Origin: an uncultured Clostridia bacterium
Lineage (GTDB): Bacteria > Bacillota > Clostridia > TANB77 > CAG-508
Length of the DNA stretch: 48,295 bases
Assembly: GCA_948485625.1 (NCBI GenBank)
Contig: CAOMRW010000013.1
Location: forward strand, 1 to 48,295
Direction of reading: 5' to 3'
Shown here: piece after piece, positions 34,592 to 44,351 of the stretch
How the letters are laid out: each line of letters opens with the position of its first letter
Position numbering within the stretch: position 1 is the stretch's first letter
Position numbers and translations under genes: made by a program
The notes under the pieces: model-generated
What the model saw: only the letters and a program-made list of their open reading frames with translations
The model's database searches: none
What the model was told of the DNA's origin: nothing

Positions 34592-35387
34592 CTATTTTCG
34601 GATAAACTTTTCAAGCAACAAAACTCCTCCATACATAATTCCTGCAACTATCCCCAATATTATCACACTAGTCATAACCAAATCTAACTTAAAAACCTGA
34701 CCACCATATACTATCAAATATCCTAATCCAGCTTTAGAGACCAAAAACTCACCTGAAATAACACCAACAAGGGAAAGACCAATATTAACTTTTAACGAAT
34801 TTATAAAAGTCCCCACATTTGCAGGTATCACAATTTTAGTCAAAAGCTGTAACTTACTACATTTAAAAGTCCTAGCCATTTTAATTACTTCTTTATCTGT
34901 TTTCAAATAACCATTCAACATTTCTAATATTGTAACAATCAAAGAAATTGCAATAGCCATTACTATTATAGCTGGTGTACCTGAACCAACCCATATAATA
35001 ATTATAGGTCCTAATGCTACCTTAGGCAAACTATTCAAAACTACTAAAAAAGGTTCTGATACTTTTGCCAAAAATTTAGACCACCACAAAATAATTGCAA
35101 TTATAACTCCTAGAATAGTACCCAATGCAAAACCAACAATTGTTTCATATATAGTCACTTTCATATGCATTAACAAATCATTTGAAGACAAATTTATAAA
35201 AGTTTTAAAAATTCTACTTGGTTGACTAGTTATAAAACTATCAATTATATCTGCATTTGCAAGTATTTCCCAAATTGCTAAAAATCCGTGCTAAAATTAA
35301 TATTTGTGTTAATATAACAAGAAATTTATTTAACTTAACTTTATTTAAATATTTTTTTCTTTCAATTGATATCTGTCTACTTTTCAT
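34592..35387 (-). pseudogene. ABC importer permease (SsuC/TauC type), frameshifted
   Basis: Starts with ATG at 35387, overlapping the end of the ATPase gene by 11 bp. The frame MKSRQISIERKKYLNKVKLN then LILA is lost near 35285 by one extra base. The next frame gives FLAIWEILANADIIDSFITS and continues to 34592 as a normal binding-protein-dependent permease, with the EAA-like loop SLVGVISGEFLVSKAGLG. Rebuilt length is about 264 aa. An internal ATG at 35191 could give a shorter product lacking the first helix. Confidence 0.82.
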
Positions 35388-36147
35388 TTACACCAAGCTC
35401 CTTCCATAAAGTATCAAAATATTTGCTAAATTTAGGACTTTGTCTGCAATTTATTGGTGTTCTATTTTCCATTTCAAAATCAATTTTGTGTATATCCTTT
35501 ATAGTTCCAGGTCTTTTACTTAATACTAAAACTCTATCTGCCATACTTATTGCTTCTGATATATCATGTGTTACCATTATAGTTGTTATATTTTCTTTTC
35601 TTAATATTGAATATATATCTTCTGTTACCATTATTCTTGTTTGATAATCTAATGCAGAAAATGCTTCATCTAATAACAATATTTTAGGATTAACTGCTAA
35701 AGTTCTAATTAATGCTACTCTTTGCCTCATTCCTCCTGATAATTCTGATGGATATTTATTTGCAAAATCATATAAATTATATTTTTTCAACAGTTCTTTT
35801 ACATATTCAATATTTTCTTTCGTTTTTATTCCTTTTACTTCTAATCCAAATAAGGTATTATTTAATATATTTCTCCATTCTAATAAACAATCTCTTTGTA
35901 ACATATACCCTATTTTTGATGATATTCCCTCTACTTTATCTCCTTCTATGTATATTTCTCCTTCTGTTTTTTCTTCTAATCCTGCAATTATTGATAATAA
36001 TGTTGATTTACCACATCCACTTGGTCCGATTATACTTACAAATTCACCTTTTTTTACTCTAAAATTTACATTTTTTAGTGCTTGCACTTCTCCTGCTTTA
36101 CTCTGATATTTCTTTCCTATATTTTTTACTTCAAGTATTTCGTTCAT
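35377..36147 (-). CDS. ABC importer ATPase (SsuB/TauB type)
   Basis: Cytoplasmic ATPase of the importer. 256 aa, intact. Walker A GPSGCGKST (41-49), Q-loop in GYMLQRDCLLEWRN, signature LSGGMRQRVA, Walker B ILLLDEAFSALD and switch His MVTHDISEA are all present. The sequence groups with nitrate/sulfonate/taurine/HMP importer ATPases. It is first in the cluster ATPase-permease-binding protein, so it may be the only intact member. No TPP riboswitch is seen upstream. Confidence 0.92.
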   Translation of the reverse strand: MNEILEVKNIGKKYQSKAGEVQALKNVNFRVKKGEFVSIIGPSGCGKSTLLSIIAGLEEKTEGEIYIEGDKVEGISSKIGYMLQRDCLLEWRNILNNTLFGLEVKGIKTKENIEYVKELLKKYNLYDFANKYPSELSGGMRQRVALIRTLAVNPKILLLDEAFSALDYQTRIMVTEDIYSILRKENITTIMVTHDISEAISMADRVLVLSKRPGTIKDIHKIDFEMENRTPINCRQSPKFSKYFDTLWKELGVNEK

Positions 36148-36366
36148 AAATTGCCTCCTTTTAATTTATCCTTGTATATTTTATGTCAAATCAATAATTG
36201 TGGTTACTATATATCCTTTAAAATTACTATTAAAATAGAATCGCCGAAATTATTAATATATCAATATTCAATTTACCCCCATTACTTATAACTTTTGTTA
36301 TACAAAAAAAATTAGAATGACAATATTTATATAATATAATCATTCTAATTCTTCAAAATCTAGAAA

Positions 36367-36744
36367 CTATCTTCTTACATTTTCTTTTTCTATAATAATC
36401 TCACCATCTTCATTCATAAAACTAGTCTTACTAACCAACTCCGAAATTTGATATATTAACTTTTGTTGCTGAGGAGTACACTTTTCCAGAATTTGCCTAA
36501 AATCTTCCTTAAGGTAATCTTTTGCAGTGACATTACTCCCCATAAGTAAATATCCTGGAGACACATTCAAGACTTCAGCTATCTGAGTTAATCTTTTCAA
36601 ATTAATTTTACTTCTTCCTCTCTCAACTCTACTCATAAAAGCAACTGAAACATCTATTTTATCAGCTAATTCTTCTTGTTTTAAATTTTGTTCTATTCTA
36701 GCATCCCTAATTCTTCTTCCTATTACACTATAATCTGGCAACAT
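36367..36744 (-). CDS. XRE-family (SinR-like) transcriptional regulator
   Basis: The ATG at 36744 follows AAAGGAGG; an earlier in-frame ATG at 36780 has the site inside it. 125 aa. The helix-turn-helix domain is RRIRDARIEQNLKQEELADK, then VSVAFMSRVERGRSKI (about 8-60), followed by a helical segment with CTPQQQKLIYQISELV. Single HTH_3 with a dimerisation-like tail. The target is unknown; the neighbouring Rpn-like gene is separated by 83 bp. Confidence 0.85.
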   Translation of the reverse strand: MLPDYSVIGRRIRDARIEQNLKQEELADKIDVSVAFMSRVERGRSKINLKRLTQIAEVLNVSPGYLLMGSNVTAKDYLKEDFRQILEKCTPQQQKLIYQISELVSKTSFMNEDGEIIIEKENVRR

Positions 36745-36827
36745 CTCTTTCCTCCTTTTCCTCAATTGTAAATATATCACTTATAAGTTTATCAGTCAAT
36801 ACTTTTTATTAATTTATTTGTAAATAT

Positions 36828-37466
36828 TTATTTTCTAATATTAACTATTTTTTTTGCAACTTTTGATTTCATATTCATAAGCTCTTCTAGGTTTAATTCA
36901 TTCACATTAATCATATTATATGAAAAATTAATTGAATTTTCTTCAAAAGTTACATAGTTTATTTTATCACATGTTCTACTTACCCTTTTTTTCCATATTT
37001 CCTTTCCAGTATATAAGATAATAGGAATTACAATCGGATATCTCTTATTCTCTCTCTTCTCTTCTGCTTCCCATCTTTTTATAATATTTATTGAATGTTC
37101 TAACATTTTATATGATATATTAACATCTATATTTTCTATTACCTTTATAAAAATATAAATTTCTTTATTATTTGATTTACAAATTAAATTATTGCTTACA
37201 TCTTTATCTGATATTGACTTTATAAAATTACAATAAATAATATCCTCAATATCTATGATTTCAAAAAAGTTCAAAAATTCATTTAAAAAAATTTGCAATT
37301 GCTTTTTATCTTTTAGAATCTCAACAATTTTATTCGAATTATTTACTTTTTTTCTTGTTCCATTCATTACTTCATACTTTTCTATTCTTTCTTCTACTTT
37401 TACTACTTTATCTATTTTCCCACTCTCTGAATAATCCATATAATCATTATAGGAAAAATACCTCAT
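36828..37466 (-). CDS. Rpn/PD-(D/E)XK nuclease-like protein, degenerate
   Basis: The ATG at 37466 follows AAAGGAGGGG. 212 aa. The middle (NNKEIYIFIKVIENIDVNIS, then RYPIVIPIILYTGKEIW) recalls the Rpn (YhgA-like, 'transposase_31') family, which normally reads VYFLIEHQS and PLVIPIVLYNG. The nuclease Glu-x-Gln pattern is replaced by KVIEN, so activity is doubtful. Usual members are about 280-300 aa, so this one is short. The assignment is weak. Confidence 0.5.
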   Translation of the reverse strand: MRYFSYNDYMDYSESGKIDKVVKVEERIEKYEVMNGTRKKVNNSNKIVEILKDKKQLQIFLNEFLNFFEIIDIEDIIYCNFIKSISDKDVSNNLICKSNNKEIYIFIKVIENIDVNISYKMLEHSINIIKRWEAEEKRENKRYPIVIPIILYTGKEIWKKRVSRTCDKINYVTFEENSINFSYNMINVNELNLEELMNMKSKVAKKIVNIRK

Positions 37467-37859
37467 ATACCCCTCCTTTCTATTCATTTCGTTATACTTT
37501 TTTTACTATTGGAAATTTTTTAGATTTAAAATTTACTTTTGATTTTAAAATTAATATTATTTTTAATCGAAAAAAATCATTTATATATTATATTTCAATA
37601 TTAACATAAAATGGTAAGAATTACAACATTTTGTTGAATTCTTACCATTATTATAATTTTTTGTAAACTATTTATTAAATATATTGTCGTTTTATAAGTA
37701 TATTTGAATTTTTTTATCAAATCCAATTACCTGAATTTTCTCAATGAATTTTTGATAAAATTATTAAATTTCAAAATTTATACAAGTAAAACAAACATAC
37801 ATTTAGCAACTTGTTTTAAAACTAGCACATACAAAGATTACATATAATAAAGTATCTTT
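37467..37859. other. Intergenic region with one hairpin
   Basis: Nearly 400 bp of A+T-rich DNA between trmL and the Rpn-like gene, both minus. It holds the hairpin at 37610-37649; I see no coding frame with a ribosome binding site. Confidence 0.55.
37610..37649. terminator. Hairpin downstream of trmL
   Basis: AATGGTAAGAATT (37610-37622) and AATTCTTACCATT (37637-37649) are perfect 13-base arms, and the inner CAACA/TGTTG extends the pairing. A modest T-rich tail follows on both strands. It lies 210 bp after trmL. Confidence 0.55.
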
Positions 37860-38372
37860 CTAAATCATTCCTTTATAATCAAAATAATCACTTATTTCTT
37901 CCAACCCCTCAAAATTCTTTTGCCTAAAAATATCATAAACAACAATAGAGACTGAATTAGATAAATTAAGTGACCTCAAAGTTGGTCTCATAGGAATCCT
38001 TATTGTCTTATCTATATATTTTACTAAAACATCTTCTGGTAATCCTTTTGTTTCTTTACCAAAAAGAACAAAAACTTCATCCATTGCTAAATATTTTGGT
38101 TCAGAATAAATATGCTTTCCTTTAGTAGTTACAAAAAACATATTATTATACTCTGGATTATATTTCTCCAAAAACTTATCAAATGACTCATGTTCCTCAA
38201 TATCTAATTTATCCCAATAATCCAGTCCAGCCCTTTTTACTGCCTTTTCATTTATACTAAAACCTAAAGGATGCACTAGATGTAATTTTGCACCTGTAGC
38301 TGCACATGTTCTTGCTATATTTCCTGTATTTTGTGGTATTTCTGGTTCAACTAATACTACATTTAATTTCAT
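37860..38372 (-). CDS. trmL: tRNA (cytidine/uridine-34-2'-O)-methyltransferase TrmL
   Basis: SPOUT-fold enzyme methylating the wobble ribose of tRNA-Leu. 170 aa, a minimal SPOUT. Motifs: LVEPEIPQNTGNIARTCAATG at the start, VLFGKETKGLPEDVL and IPMRPTLRSLNLSNSVSIVVYD near the end (trefoil knot). It follows another SPOUT gene by 15 bp, probably in one transcript. Confidence 0.95.
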   Translation of the reverse strand: MKLNVVLVEPEIPQNTGNIARTCAATGAKLHLVHPLGFSINEKAVKRAGLDYWDKLDIEEHESFDKFLEKYNPEYNNMFFVTTKGKHIYSEPKYLAMDEVFVLFGKETKGLPEDVLVKYIDKTIRIPMRPTLRSLNLSNSVSIVVYDIFRQKNFEGLEEISDYFDYKGMI

Positions 38373-38387
38373 TATTATTCCTCTTTC

Positions 38388-39176
38388 TTATTTTATTTTT
38401 TGTCTAACATATTCATATAAAACAATTCCTGTTGCAATAGAAGCATTTAAGCTTTCTGTTTTTCCCAGCATTGGTATTCTAGCTTTTACATCTGCCATAT
38501 TTTGAATCTTCTGACTAACACCATTTGCTTCATTTCCAATAACAACAACCTTTTTATTAAAATTAACATCATAAATACTATTTTCTGTTTGCAAAGATGT
38601 AATGACTAATTCAAATTTATGCTTTTTTACTTCTTTTAAAGTTTTCTCTAAATCATCGCACTCAATTATATTAACTCTAAAAATAGCTCCCATTGTAGAT
38701 CGAACAACTTTCGGATTATAACTGTCAGCTGTACCTTTAGATACTAATATTTGATTTAAACCTATACTATCAACAGTTCTCAATATAGTTCCTAAATTTC
38801 CAGGATCCTGAATATCATCTAATGCTACAATTATATCTTGTGAATAATCTATCTCTGCCTCTTCATTATTTCTTCCAATTATAGCTAATATCCCTTGTGG
38901 AGTATTTACATCTGATATACTAGAAAATATTTTATCTGTCACATATATACATTGATATTTAGCAATCTCATACATTAAATCTTTTGGAATAATATCTGAG
39001 TTTTCACAATTATCACATATAACAATTTGCTTAATATTTGCATTCTCTTCAATTGCTTCTTTTAATAATTTTATACCCTCTATAATAAATTCTTTATTTA
39101 TATCTCTATACTTTTTATCTTTCAATTTTTTTATATGTTTTATAAATTCATTATCTTTACTTGAAATTACTTGCAT
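38388..39176 (-). CDS. TrmH-family (SpoU) RNA 2'-O-ribose methyltransferase
   Basis: 262 aa. An N-terminal substrate-binding domain (SKDNEFIKHIKKLKDKKYRD, EFIIEGIKLLKEAI) precedes the SPOUT domain: VALDDIQDPGNLGTILRTVD, VVIGNEANGVSQKIQNMADV, IPMLGKTESLNASIATGIVL. It is close to the YsgA/RlmB-like group, likely acting on 23S rRNA; the exact nucleotide cannot be told from sequence. First of a pair with trmL. Confidence 0.93.
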   Translation of the reverse strand: MQVISSKDNEFIKHIKKLKDKKYRDINKEFIIEGIKLLKEAIEENANIKQIVICDNCENSDIIPKDLMYEIAKYQCIYVTDKIFSSISDVNTPQGILAIIGRNNEEAEIDYSQDIIVALDDIQDPGNLGTILRTVDSIGLNQILVSKGTADSYNPKVVRSTMGAIFRVNIIECDDLEKTLKEVKKHKFELVITSLQTENSIYDVNFNKKVVVIGNEANGVSQKIQNMADVKARIPMLGKTESLNASIATGIVLYEYVRQKIK

Positions 39177-39265
39177 ACATTTCTCCTTTTTATTATTATT
39201 GTTAATTTCTATACTTTTATTCTATTACTTTTTTACTAATTTTTCAATTAAATTAAAAATTTTTT

Positions 39266-39293
39266 AGGACCTTCTATGCAGAAGGTCCTTTTT
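39266..39293. terminator. Terminator after the 39298 gene
   Basis: AGGACCTTCT (39266-39275), ATGC loop, AGAAGGTCCT (39280-39289) with T-runs near both sides. It lies just downstream of the coiled-coil gene on the minus strand. Confidence 0.7.
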
Positions 39294-39297
39294 GTCT

Positions 39298-39843
39298 TCA
39301 TATCTTTTGACATCTTCTATTCCAGCTCTCAGTAATATGCGGATACATCCCTGCAAAATTTTCAAATAGTTCTGTTGGGTCAGCTCCTGTTACATGTATA
39401 AAGTATAATAATGATTCAAACTCATCAATAGAGACTTGTCCTTTTTTTATTCTAATTCCTTTTAAAAGCATGTAACAATCTTCATAGTACTTATAATCCA
39501 TAGAAAGTTCTTTATTTAGTTGTTCAATTCTCTCCTGAACTTCCACCAGTTTTTCAGAAGCTACAAATACATCCTCAACTTCCCTCTCTAATTGTTCTGC
39601 CCTTGCCATCAATGATAACATACTCTCAATTGATTCAAATCCTTGTCTCTTTGCTACAGAAAGCTCCTCTTTAATCTCTTTCCGCTGCTTAAGCAATCGT
39701 ATCGGTTCCCCAATTAATCTTGGATATTTCTGTTTGAATTCTTCTTTGTATTTCCTTCTCTCCGCTTCTAGCCTAATACTATTTTTTAACATTGGTAAAA
39801 GCTGCTCTAATATCGCCCACTGTCTTTCTTTTTGGTATGTCAT
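39298..39843 (-). CDS. Hypothetical coiled-coil protein
   Basis: 181 aa, strongly charged, with long predicted coiled coils (EQLEREVEDVFVASEKLVEV then QERIEQLNKELSMD). Shine-Dalgarno AAGGAGG. The C-terminal part (FESLLYFIHVTGADPTELFE then NFAGMYPHI) looks globular. Codon use is richer in G+C than in the flanking housekeeping genes, suggesting transfer. No family recognised. It stands between mfd and the SPOUT pair with its own terminator. Confidence 0.65.
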   Translation of the reverse strand: MTYQKERQWAILEQLLPMLKNSIRLEAERRKYKEEFKQKYPRLIGEPIRLLKQRKEIKEELSVAKRQGFESIESMLSLMARAEQLEREVEDVFVASEKLVEVQERIEQLNKELSMDYKYYEDCYMLLKGIRIKKGQVSIDEFESLLYFIHVTGADPTELFENFAGMYPHITESWNRRCQKI

Positions 39844-39907
39844 AATTTCATCCTCCTTAAAAATAATTATATTTTATAGGTTATCAGTTACATTTTGACT
39901 GATTATA

Positions 39908-42900
39908 TCATACATTATGTAGATTTTCAATATTTTTTATAAATTCCAATACATCATTTAAAATTTGTCTTTCACTAGTAGTTCCAATTTCTAAAGTAAT
40001 CATAGGCTTCACACCAGGAGAAAATTTCAATCTATTTCTATATTTCTCCACTAAACTTTGGACATCAACCTCAAATTTACTTTGCTCAAAAGTAAATACA
40101 ACAGCTGTTTTTTTACTTGCAATCTTACTTATATAATGTGCTTTTGATAAATATTTTATTCTTGCTATATCTAATAAATTTTCTAATTCTGATGGCATAT
40201 TTCCAAATCTATCAATAATTTCATCAACAACATTTTGTATATCTTCTTCGTTTTTACATAATGCAATATTTTGATAAATTTCAATTTTCTGTGATGAATC
40301 TGGTATATATTCATCTGGAATATAACTTGTTACATTTAAATCAATTTGAATATCTAAATCTGGCTCTATTTCTAAACCTTGCATTTCTTTTACTACTTCA
40401 TCTAACAAATTACAATATGTATCATATCCAACTTGTTCTAAATGTCCTGATTGAATTTCTCCTAGTAAACTTCCAGCTCCTCTTATTTCTAAATCTCTCA
40501 TTGCAATTTTAAATCCTGAACCAAATTCTGTAAATTCTTTTATTGCCTTTAATCTTTTATCCGCTTCTTCTGATAACATTTTATCTTTTCTATATGTTAT
40601 ATAAGCATATGCTTGTCTATCTGCCCTTCCTACTCTTCCTCTTATTTGGTATAATGCTGCTAATCCCATTCTATTTGCATCTTCTACAATTATAGTATTC
40701 GCATTTGGTATATCAATTCCAGATTCTAATATAGTTGTACAAACTAATACATTTGCCTTTTTCTCTATAAAGTCTTTCATTATTTCTTCTATTTGATTTC
40801 CTGTCATTTGTCCATGTGCATATGTTACATTTGCTTCTGGCACTAGTCTTGATATTTCATCAGCCTTTTTCTGTATTGTATCTACTCTATTATAAATATA
40901 AAATACTTGACCATCTCTTTCTAATTCTTTTGTTATAGCTTCTTTTATTACTTCTTGGTCATATTCTAATACATATGTCTGAACTGGCTTTCTATTTTGT
41001 GGTGGCTCATATATTACTGACATATCTCTTATTCCAACTATTGACATATGCATTGTCCTTGGTATTGGTGTAGCTGTCATTGTTAAAACATCTATATTTG
41101 ATTTATATTGTTTTATTTTTTCTTTTGCCTTTACCCCAAATCTATGCTCTTCGTCTATTATCAAAAGTCCAATATCATTAAATTCTATATCCTTACTTAA
41201 TAACCTATGTGTTCCAATAACAACATCAACTTCTCCAAGTTTTAACTTTTTAATTACTTCATCTTGATATTTTTTACTTTTAAATCTATTTAATATTTCA
41301 ACCTTTATTGGAAAATCTTTCATTCTATCTCTAAATTCTTCATACTGTTGTTGTGCTAAAACTGTTGTTGGTACTAAATATGCAACCTGTTTATGTCCCA
41401 TAACTGCTTTAAAAGCTGCTCTTATTGCAACCTCTGTTTTACCATATCCAACATCTCCACATAAAAGTCTATCCATTGGTCTCTGATTTTCCATATCCTT
41501 TTTTACTTCTTCGATACATCTTAATTGGTCATCTGTTTCTTGGTATGGAAATTGTTCTTCAAACTGTTGTTGCCATGGTGTATCTTTTTCAAAAGCGTAT
41601 CCTTTTGCCTTTTCTCTTTTTGCATACAATTCTATTAATTCTCGTGCTACTGCCCTTAAATTATTCTTTACTTTTTCTTTAGTTTTTATCCAATCTTTGC
41701 TTCCTAAACTATTTACTGGTGGATTAATTGCATCTCCACCAACATATTTTCTAATTGTATCTAATTGGTTTGTTGGTACATACAAAATATCTTCATTTTT
41801 ATATTTTAATTTGATATAATCTTTTGTTGTCCCATCTGCGGTAATAGTATTTACACCAATAAAAATTCCTATTCCATAATTTTTATGTACAACATAATCT
41901 CCTATTTTTAAATCTGCAAATACTACCTTTTCCCCTTCTTTAAAAGCCTTATTTGCAAATGTCTTTTTCCTCTTTCCTCCATCTATCAAATCATTTGCTG
42001 AAATTACAATTTGATTTATTTCAAAATTCTCAAATCCCTCTGATAGCTTTCCTACTGATATTGTAACAATATTTTCTACTGATTTTACTATAATTGTTTT
42101 ATCAAGTTTTTCTTCTATCTTGCATAAAATGTTTTCTTTTTCTAAAAGCTCTTTTAATTTTTTCGCCTTTTCAACAGTATCAACTATCACATATATACTT
42201 TTTTTATCTTTATTCCATTTTCTTAAATCTTCAAATAAATTTTCTATTTCACTTTTGAAATAATTGATTTCTCTATATTCAAAATGATATCTTTCAGCTT
42301 GTTTCTTTGTTATTGTATCTTGTTTTTCTAAATATACTATTTGATGTTTACTTTCTAGTATTTCAAAATCTACAGATGATATTATACTTAATGCTTCTGG
42401 TATTACTTTCTCTTTTTCTATTAAATTTTTACTTAAATTTCCTATATCTTGTAAAATATTTATTTCCCTTTGCTCAATTTTATTTATCTCATCTAAAAAT
42501 AATAAATAATCATCATTCAAATAATCAATCAAATTTTCTTGTTTTTCATAAAATTCATTAAAATATTTATCAATTTTACTTATATAATTTCCTGCTTTTA
42601 TTTGCTCTATATCTTGCTCAATTATTTCTTCTTGCTTTCCATCAGCTATTGTTTTTGATATTTTCTTACATATATTTTCAATTGAGTCTTCTAAAACATA
42701 TTCATGTGCTGGATATATTCTTACTTTTTCTAATGTAGAAACTGACCTTTGACTACTAATACTAAAATTTCTTATTGAATCAACTTCATCTCCCCAAAGC
42801 TCAATCCTTACTCCTAATTTTTCATCCAAAGAAATGTCAATTATGCCTCCTCTAATACTGAATTGACCTCTTCCCTCTATTAAATCATATCTTGAATATC

Positions 42901-43378
42901 CTAAATTAACTAATTTTCTTTTTATTTCTTCTAAGTTACATATATCTCCTACTTTAAATTCTAGCATATTACTAAATAAAACATCTTTAGCTGGTAACTT
43001 TTGCATCAAACTTTCAATTGTTGTAACTACAATCAAATTTTTATTTTCCTTAATTCTACTTAAAGTTTCTATTCTCTCATATGGCAAATCTTTACTCTCT
43101 GCAATATAATCATATGTAACAATCTCTTTTTTAGGGAAAAATGTCACTTTTTCTTTATCAAATGTTTTTAAATTGTCTAATATCTTTTTTGCCTGTATTT
43201 CGTTATATGTAACTAACAATATTGGTTTCTTATTATATCCATTTATAGCAGAAATAATCTCTGTCATTCCAACGCTAGTTAAGCCCGATATTGATATCGG
43301 ACTTTGTTTTTTTTCTATATGTTTACTTAAATCTACAAACTTCTCTGACTTCCCTAACTCTCCCAGTATAGTATTCAT
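39908..43378 (-). CDS. mfd: Transcription-repair coupling factor Mfd
   Basis: ATP-driven translocase that removes stalled RNA polymerase and recruits UvrA. 1156 aa, full length. Order: UvrB-homology module at the N-terminus, RNA-polymerase-interacting domain (GDYVVHKNYGIGIF), helicase domain with Walker A CGDVGYGKTE (about 640) and DEEHRF box, GRVGRADRQAYAY, then the TRCF C-terminal domain. No frameshift in about 3.5 kb. In many Firmicutes mfd sits near pth and spoVT, which are not seen here. Confidence 0.97.
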   Translation of the reverse strand: MNTILGELGKSEKFVDLSKHIEKKQSPISISGLTSVGMTEIISAINGYNKKPILLVTYNEIQAKKILDNLKTFDKEKVTFFPKKEIVTYDYIAESKDLPYERIETLSRIKENKNLIVVTTIESLMQKLPAKDVLFSNMLEFKVGDICNLEEIKRKLVNLGYSRYDLIEGRGQFSIRGGIIDISLDEKLGVRIELWGDEVDSIRNFSISSQRSVSTLEKVRIYPAHEYVLEDSIENICKKISKTIADGKQEEIIEQDIEQIKAGNYISKIDKYFNEFYEKQENLIDYLNDDYLLFLDEINKIEQREINILQDIGNLSKNLIEKEKVIPEALSIISSVDFEILESKHQIVYLEKQDTITKKQAERYHFEYREINYFKSEIENLFEDLRKWNKDKKSIYVIVDTVEKAKKLKELLEKENILCKIEEKLDKTIIVKSVENIVTISVGKLSEGFENFEINQIVISANDLIDGGKRKKTFANKAFKEGEKVVFADLKIGDYVVHKNYGIGIFIGVNTITADGTTKDYIKLKYKNEDILYVPTNQLDTIRKYVGGDAINPPVNSLGSKDWIKTKEKVKNNLRAVARELIELYAKREKAKGYAFEKDTPWQQQFEEQFPYQETDDQLRCIEEVKKDMENQRPMDRLLCGDVGYGKTEVAIRAAFKAVMGHKQVAYLVPTTVLAQQQYEEFRDRMKDFPIKVEILNRFKSKKYQDEVIKKLKLGEVDVVIGTHRLLSKDIEFNDIGLLIIDEEHRFGVKAKEKIKQYKSNIDVLTMTATPIPRTMHMSIVGIRDMSVIYEPPQNRKPVQTYVLEYDQEVIKEAITKELERDGQVFYIYNRVDTIQKKADEISRLVPEANVTYAHGQMTGNQIEEIMKDFIEKKANVLVCTTILESGIDIPNANTIIVEDANRMGLAALYQIRGRVGRADRQAYAYITYRKDKMLSEEADKRLKAIKEFTEFGSGFKIAMRDLEIRGAGSLLGEIQSGHLEQVGYDTYCNLLDEVVKEMQGLEIEPDLDIQIDLNVTSYIPDEYIPDSSQKIEIYQNIALCKNEEDIQNVVDEIIDRFGNMPSELENLLDIARIKYLSKAHYISKIASKKTAVVFTFEQSKFEVDVQSLVEKYRNRLKFSPGVKPMITLEIGTTSERQILNDVLEFIKNIENLHNV

Positions 43379-43478
43379 TTCATACTCTCCTAATATTTGA
43401 TTTATTTATTATACTATATTTTTTAAGCAAATGAAAGCAATTTGTAATATTTTCTAAAAATAATTCCAGAAATATTTC

Positions 43479-44108
43479 TTATATATTATATTCTTTTAAT
43501 TCTTCTATATATTTCTTTATACTTTCATCATTTATGTCTTCTGGAGATATGCCACAATATTTCATAATTTGTTTTTCTATTCCTAAAGAACATTCAATTA
43601 GATGATTAGCTTGTTCTTCATTAGACCATACTGATGATGAAATATCTTTATATCTTTTCTTAACTTCTTCTAATCTTTCTTTTATTGATGTAACTCCATA
43701 TGGAGCAACTCTCTGGTCTGCATATAATAATATTTTTATATCATATCTTTCTGAATTTAAAGTTTCTTCTCCTCTTTTAGAACTTTTTTTGTCCATGATT
43801 TCTATTTCTAAATCATTTAATCCCTCCTTTTTAGTTATTGCTAAATTTATTTTATGAGAGTCTCTACCATATTTATCAATATACACCTTTCTTATTTTTC
43901 TGAACTCTTCGCTTTCTATTTCATTATCTGATATTTTAGCCATATTTCCCATATCATGTAATAAACTAGCCCTTATAATTGCATCTTTATTTATTGTTAC
44001 TCCACTCCAATTACCTATTATTAGCTTACTACATGAAGCTACTCGTAACATATGCATTTGTAGTCTTTCAGGCAAATAATATTTATTATATATTTCAACA
44101 ATATTCAT
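43479..44108 (-). CDS. HD-domain phosphohydrolase-like protein
   Basis: 209 aa. HD motif in IIRASLLHDMGNMAKI (about residues 45-60), with an upstream His (LQMHMLRVASCSKLI) and downstream DQRVAPYG, fitting an HD superfamily metal-dependent phosphohydrolase. The substrate is unknown. Good RBS (AGGAGG). It is one of three HD-domain genes in the last 5 kb. Confidence 0.85.
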   Translation of the reverse strand: MNIVEIYNKYYLPERLQMHMLRVASCSKLIIGNWSGVTINKDAIIRASLLHDMGNMAKISDNEIESEEFRKIRKVYIDKYGRDSHKINLAITKKEGLNDLEIEIMDKKSSKRGEETLNSERYDIKILLYADQRVAPYGVTSIKERLEEVKKRYKDISSSVWSNEEQANHLIECSLGIEKQIMKYCGISPEDINDESIKKYIEELKEYNI

Positions 44109-44252
44109 TTTCTATACCTCCTAATTTTTATTGTTCACATTTTTTATACACATCATAAAAGTTATCTATCATATAATCTATATTATCTTTTCAAACTATA
44201 TCTAGTTTATTATACTTTTCCTACAAGTTAGCCTGAAATGTTTTACATAACA

Positions 44253-44281
44253 TTGACTTTTTGTAAACTATATGATATAAT
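44253..44281 (+). promoter_or_regulatory. Near-consensus sigma-A promoter for the Cys-rich gene
   Basis: TTGACT (44253-44258), 17-bp spacer, perfect TATAAT (44276-44281). It is the strongest promoter seen in the window, about 70 bp before the start at 44352. Confidence 0.85.
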
Positions 44282-44351
44282 ATATATATCTAATGTTAAT
44301 GCATTTAAGCCCCTCAACAACAATAATATGAGGGCAGAAAGGAAAATTAAT

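Noticed and set aside
36148..36366. TPP or other riboswitch upstream of the ABC importer
   Set aside because: No conserved thi-box elements or strong fold seen on the minus strand; only A+T-rich spacer.
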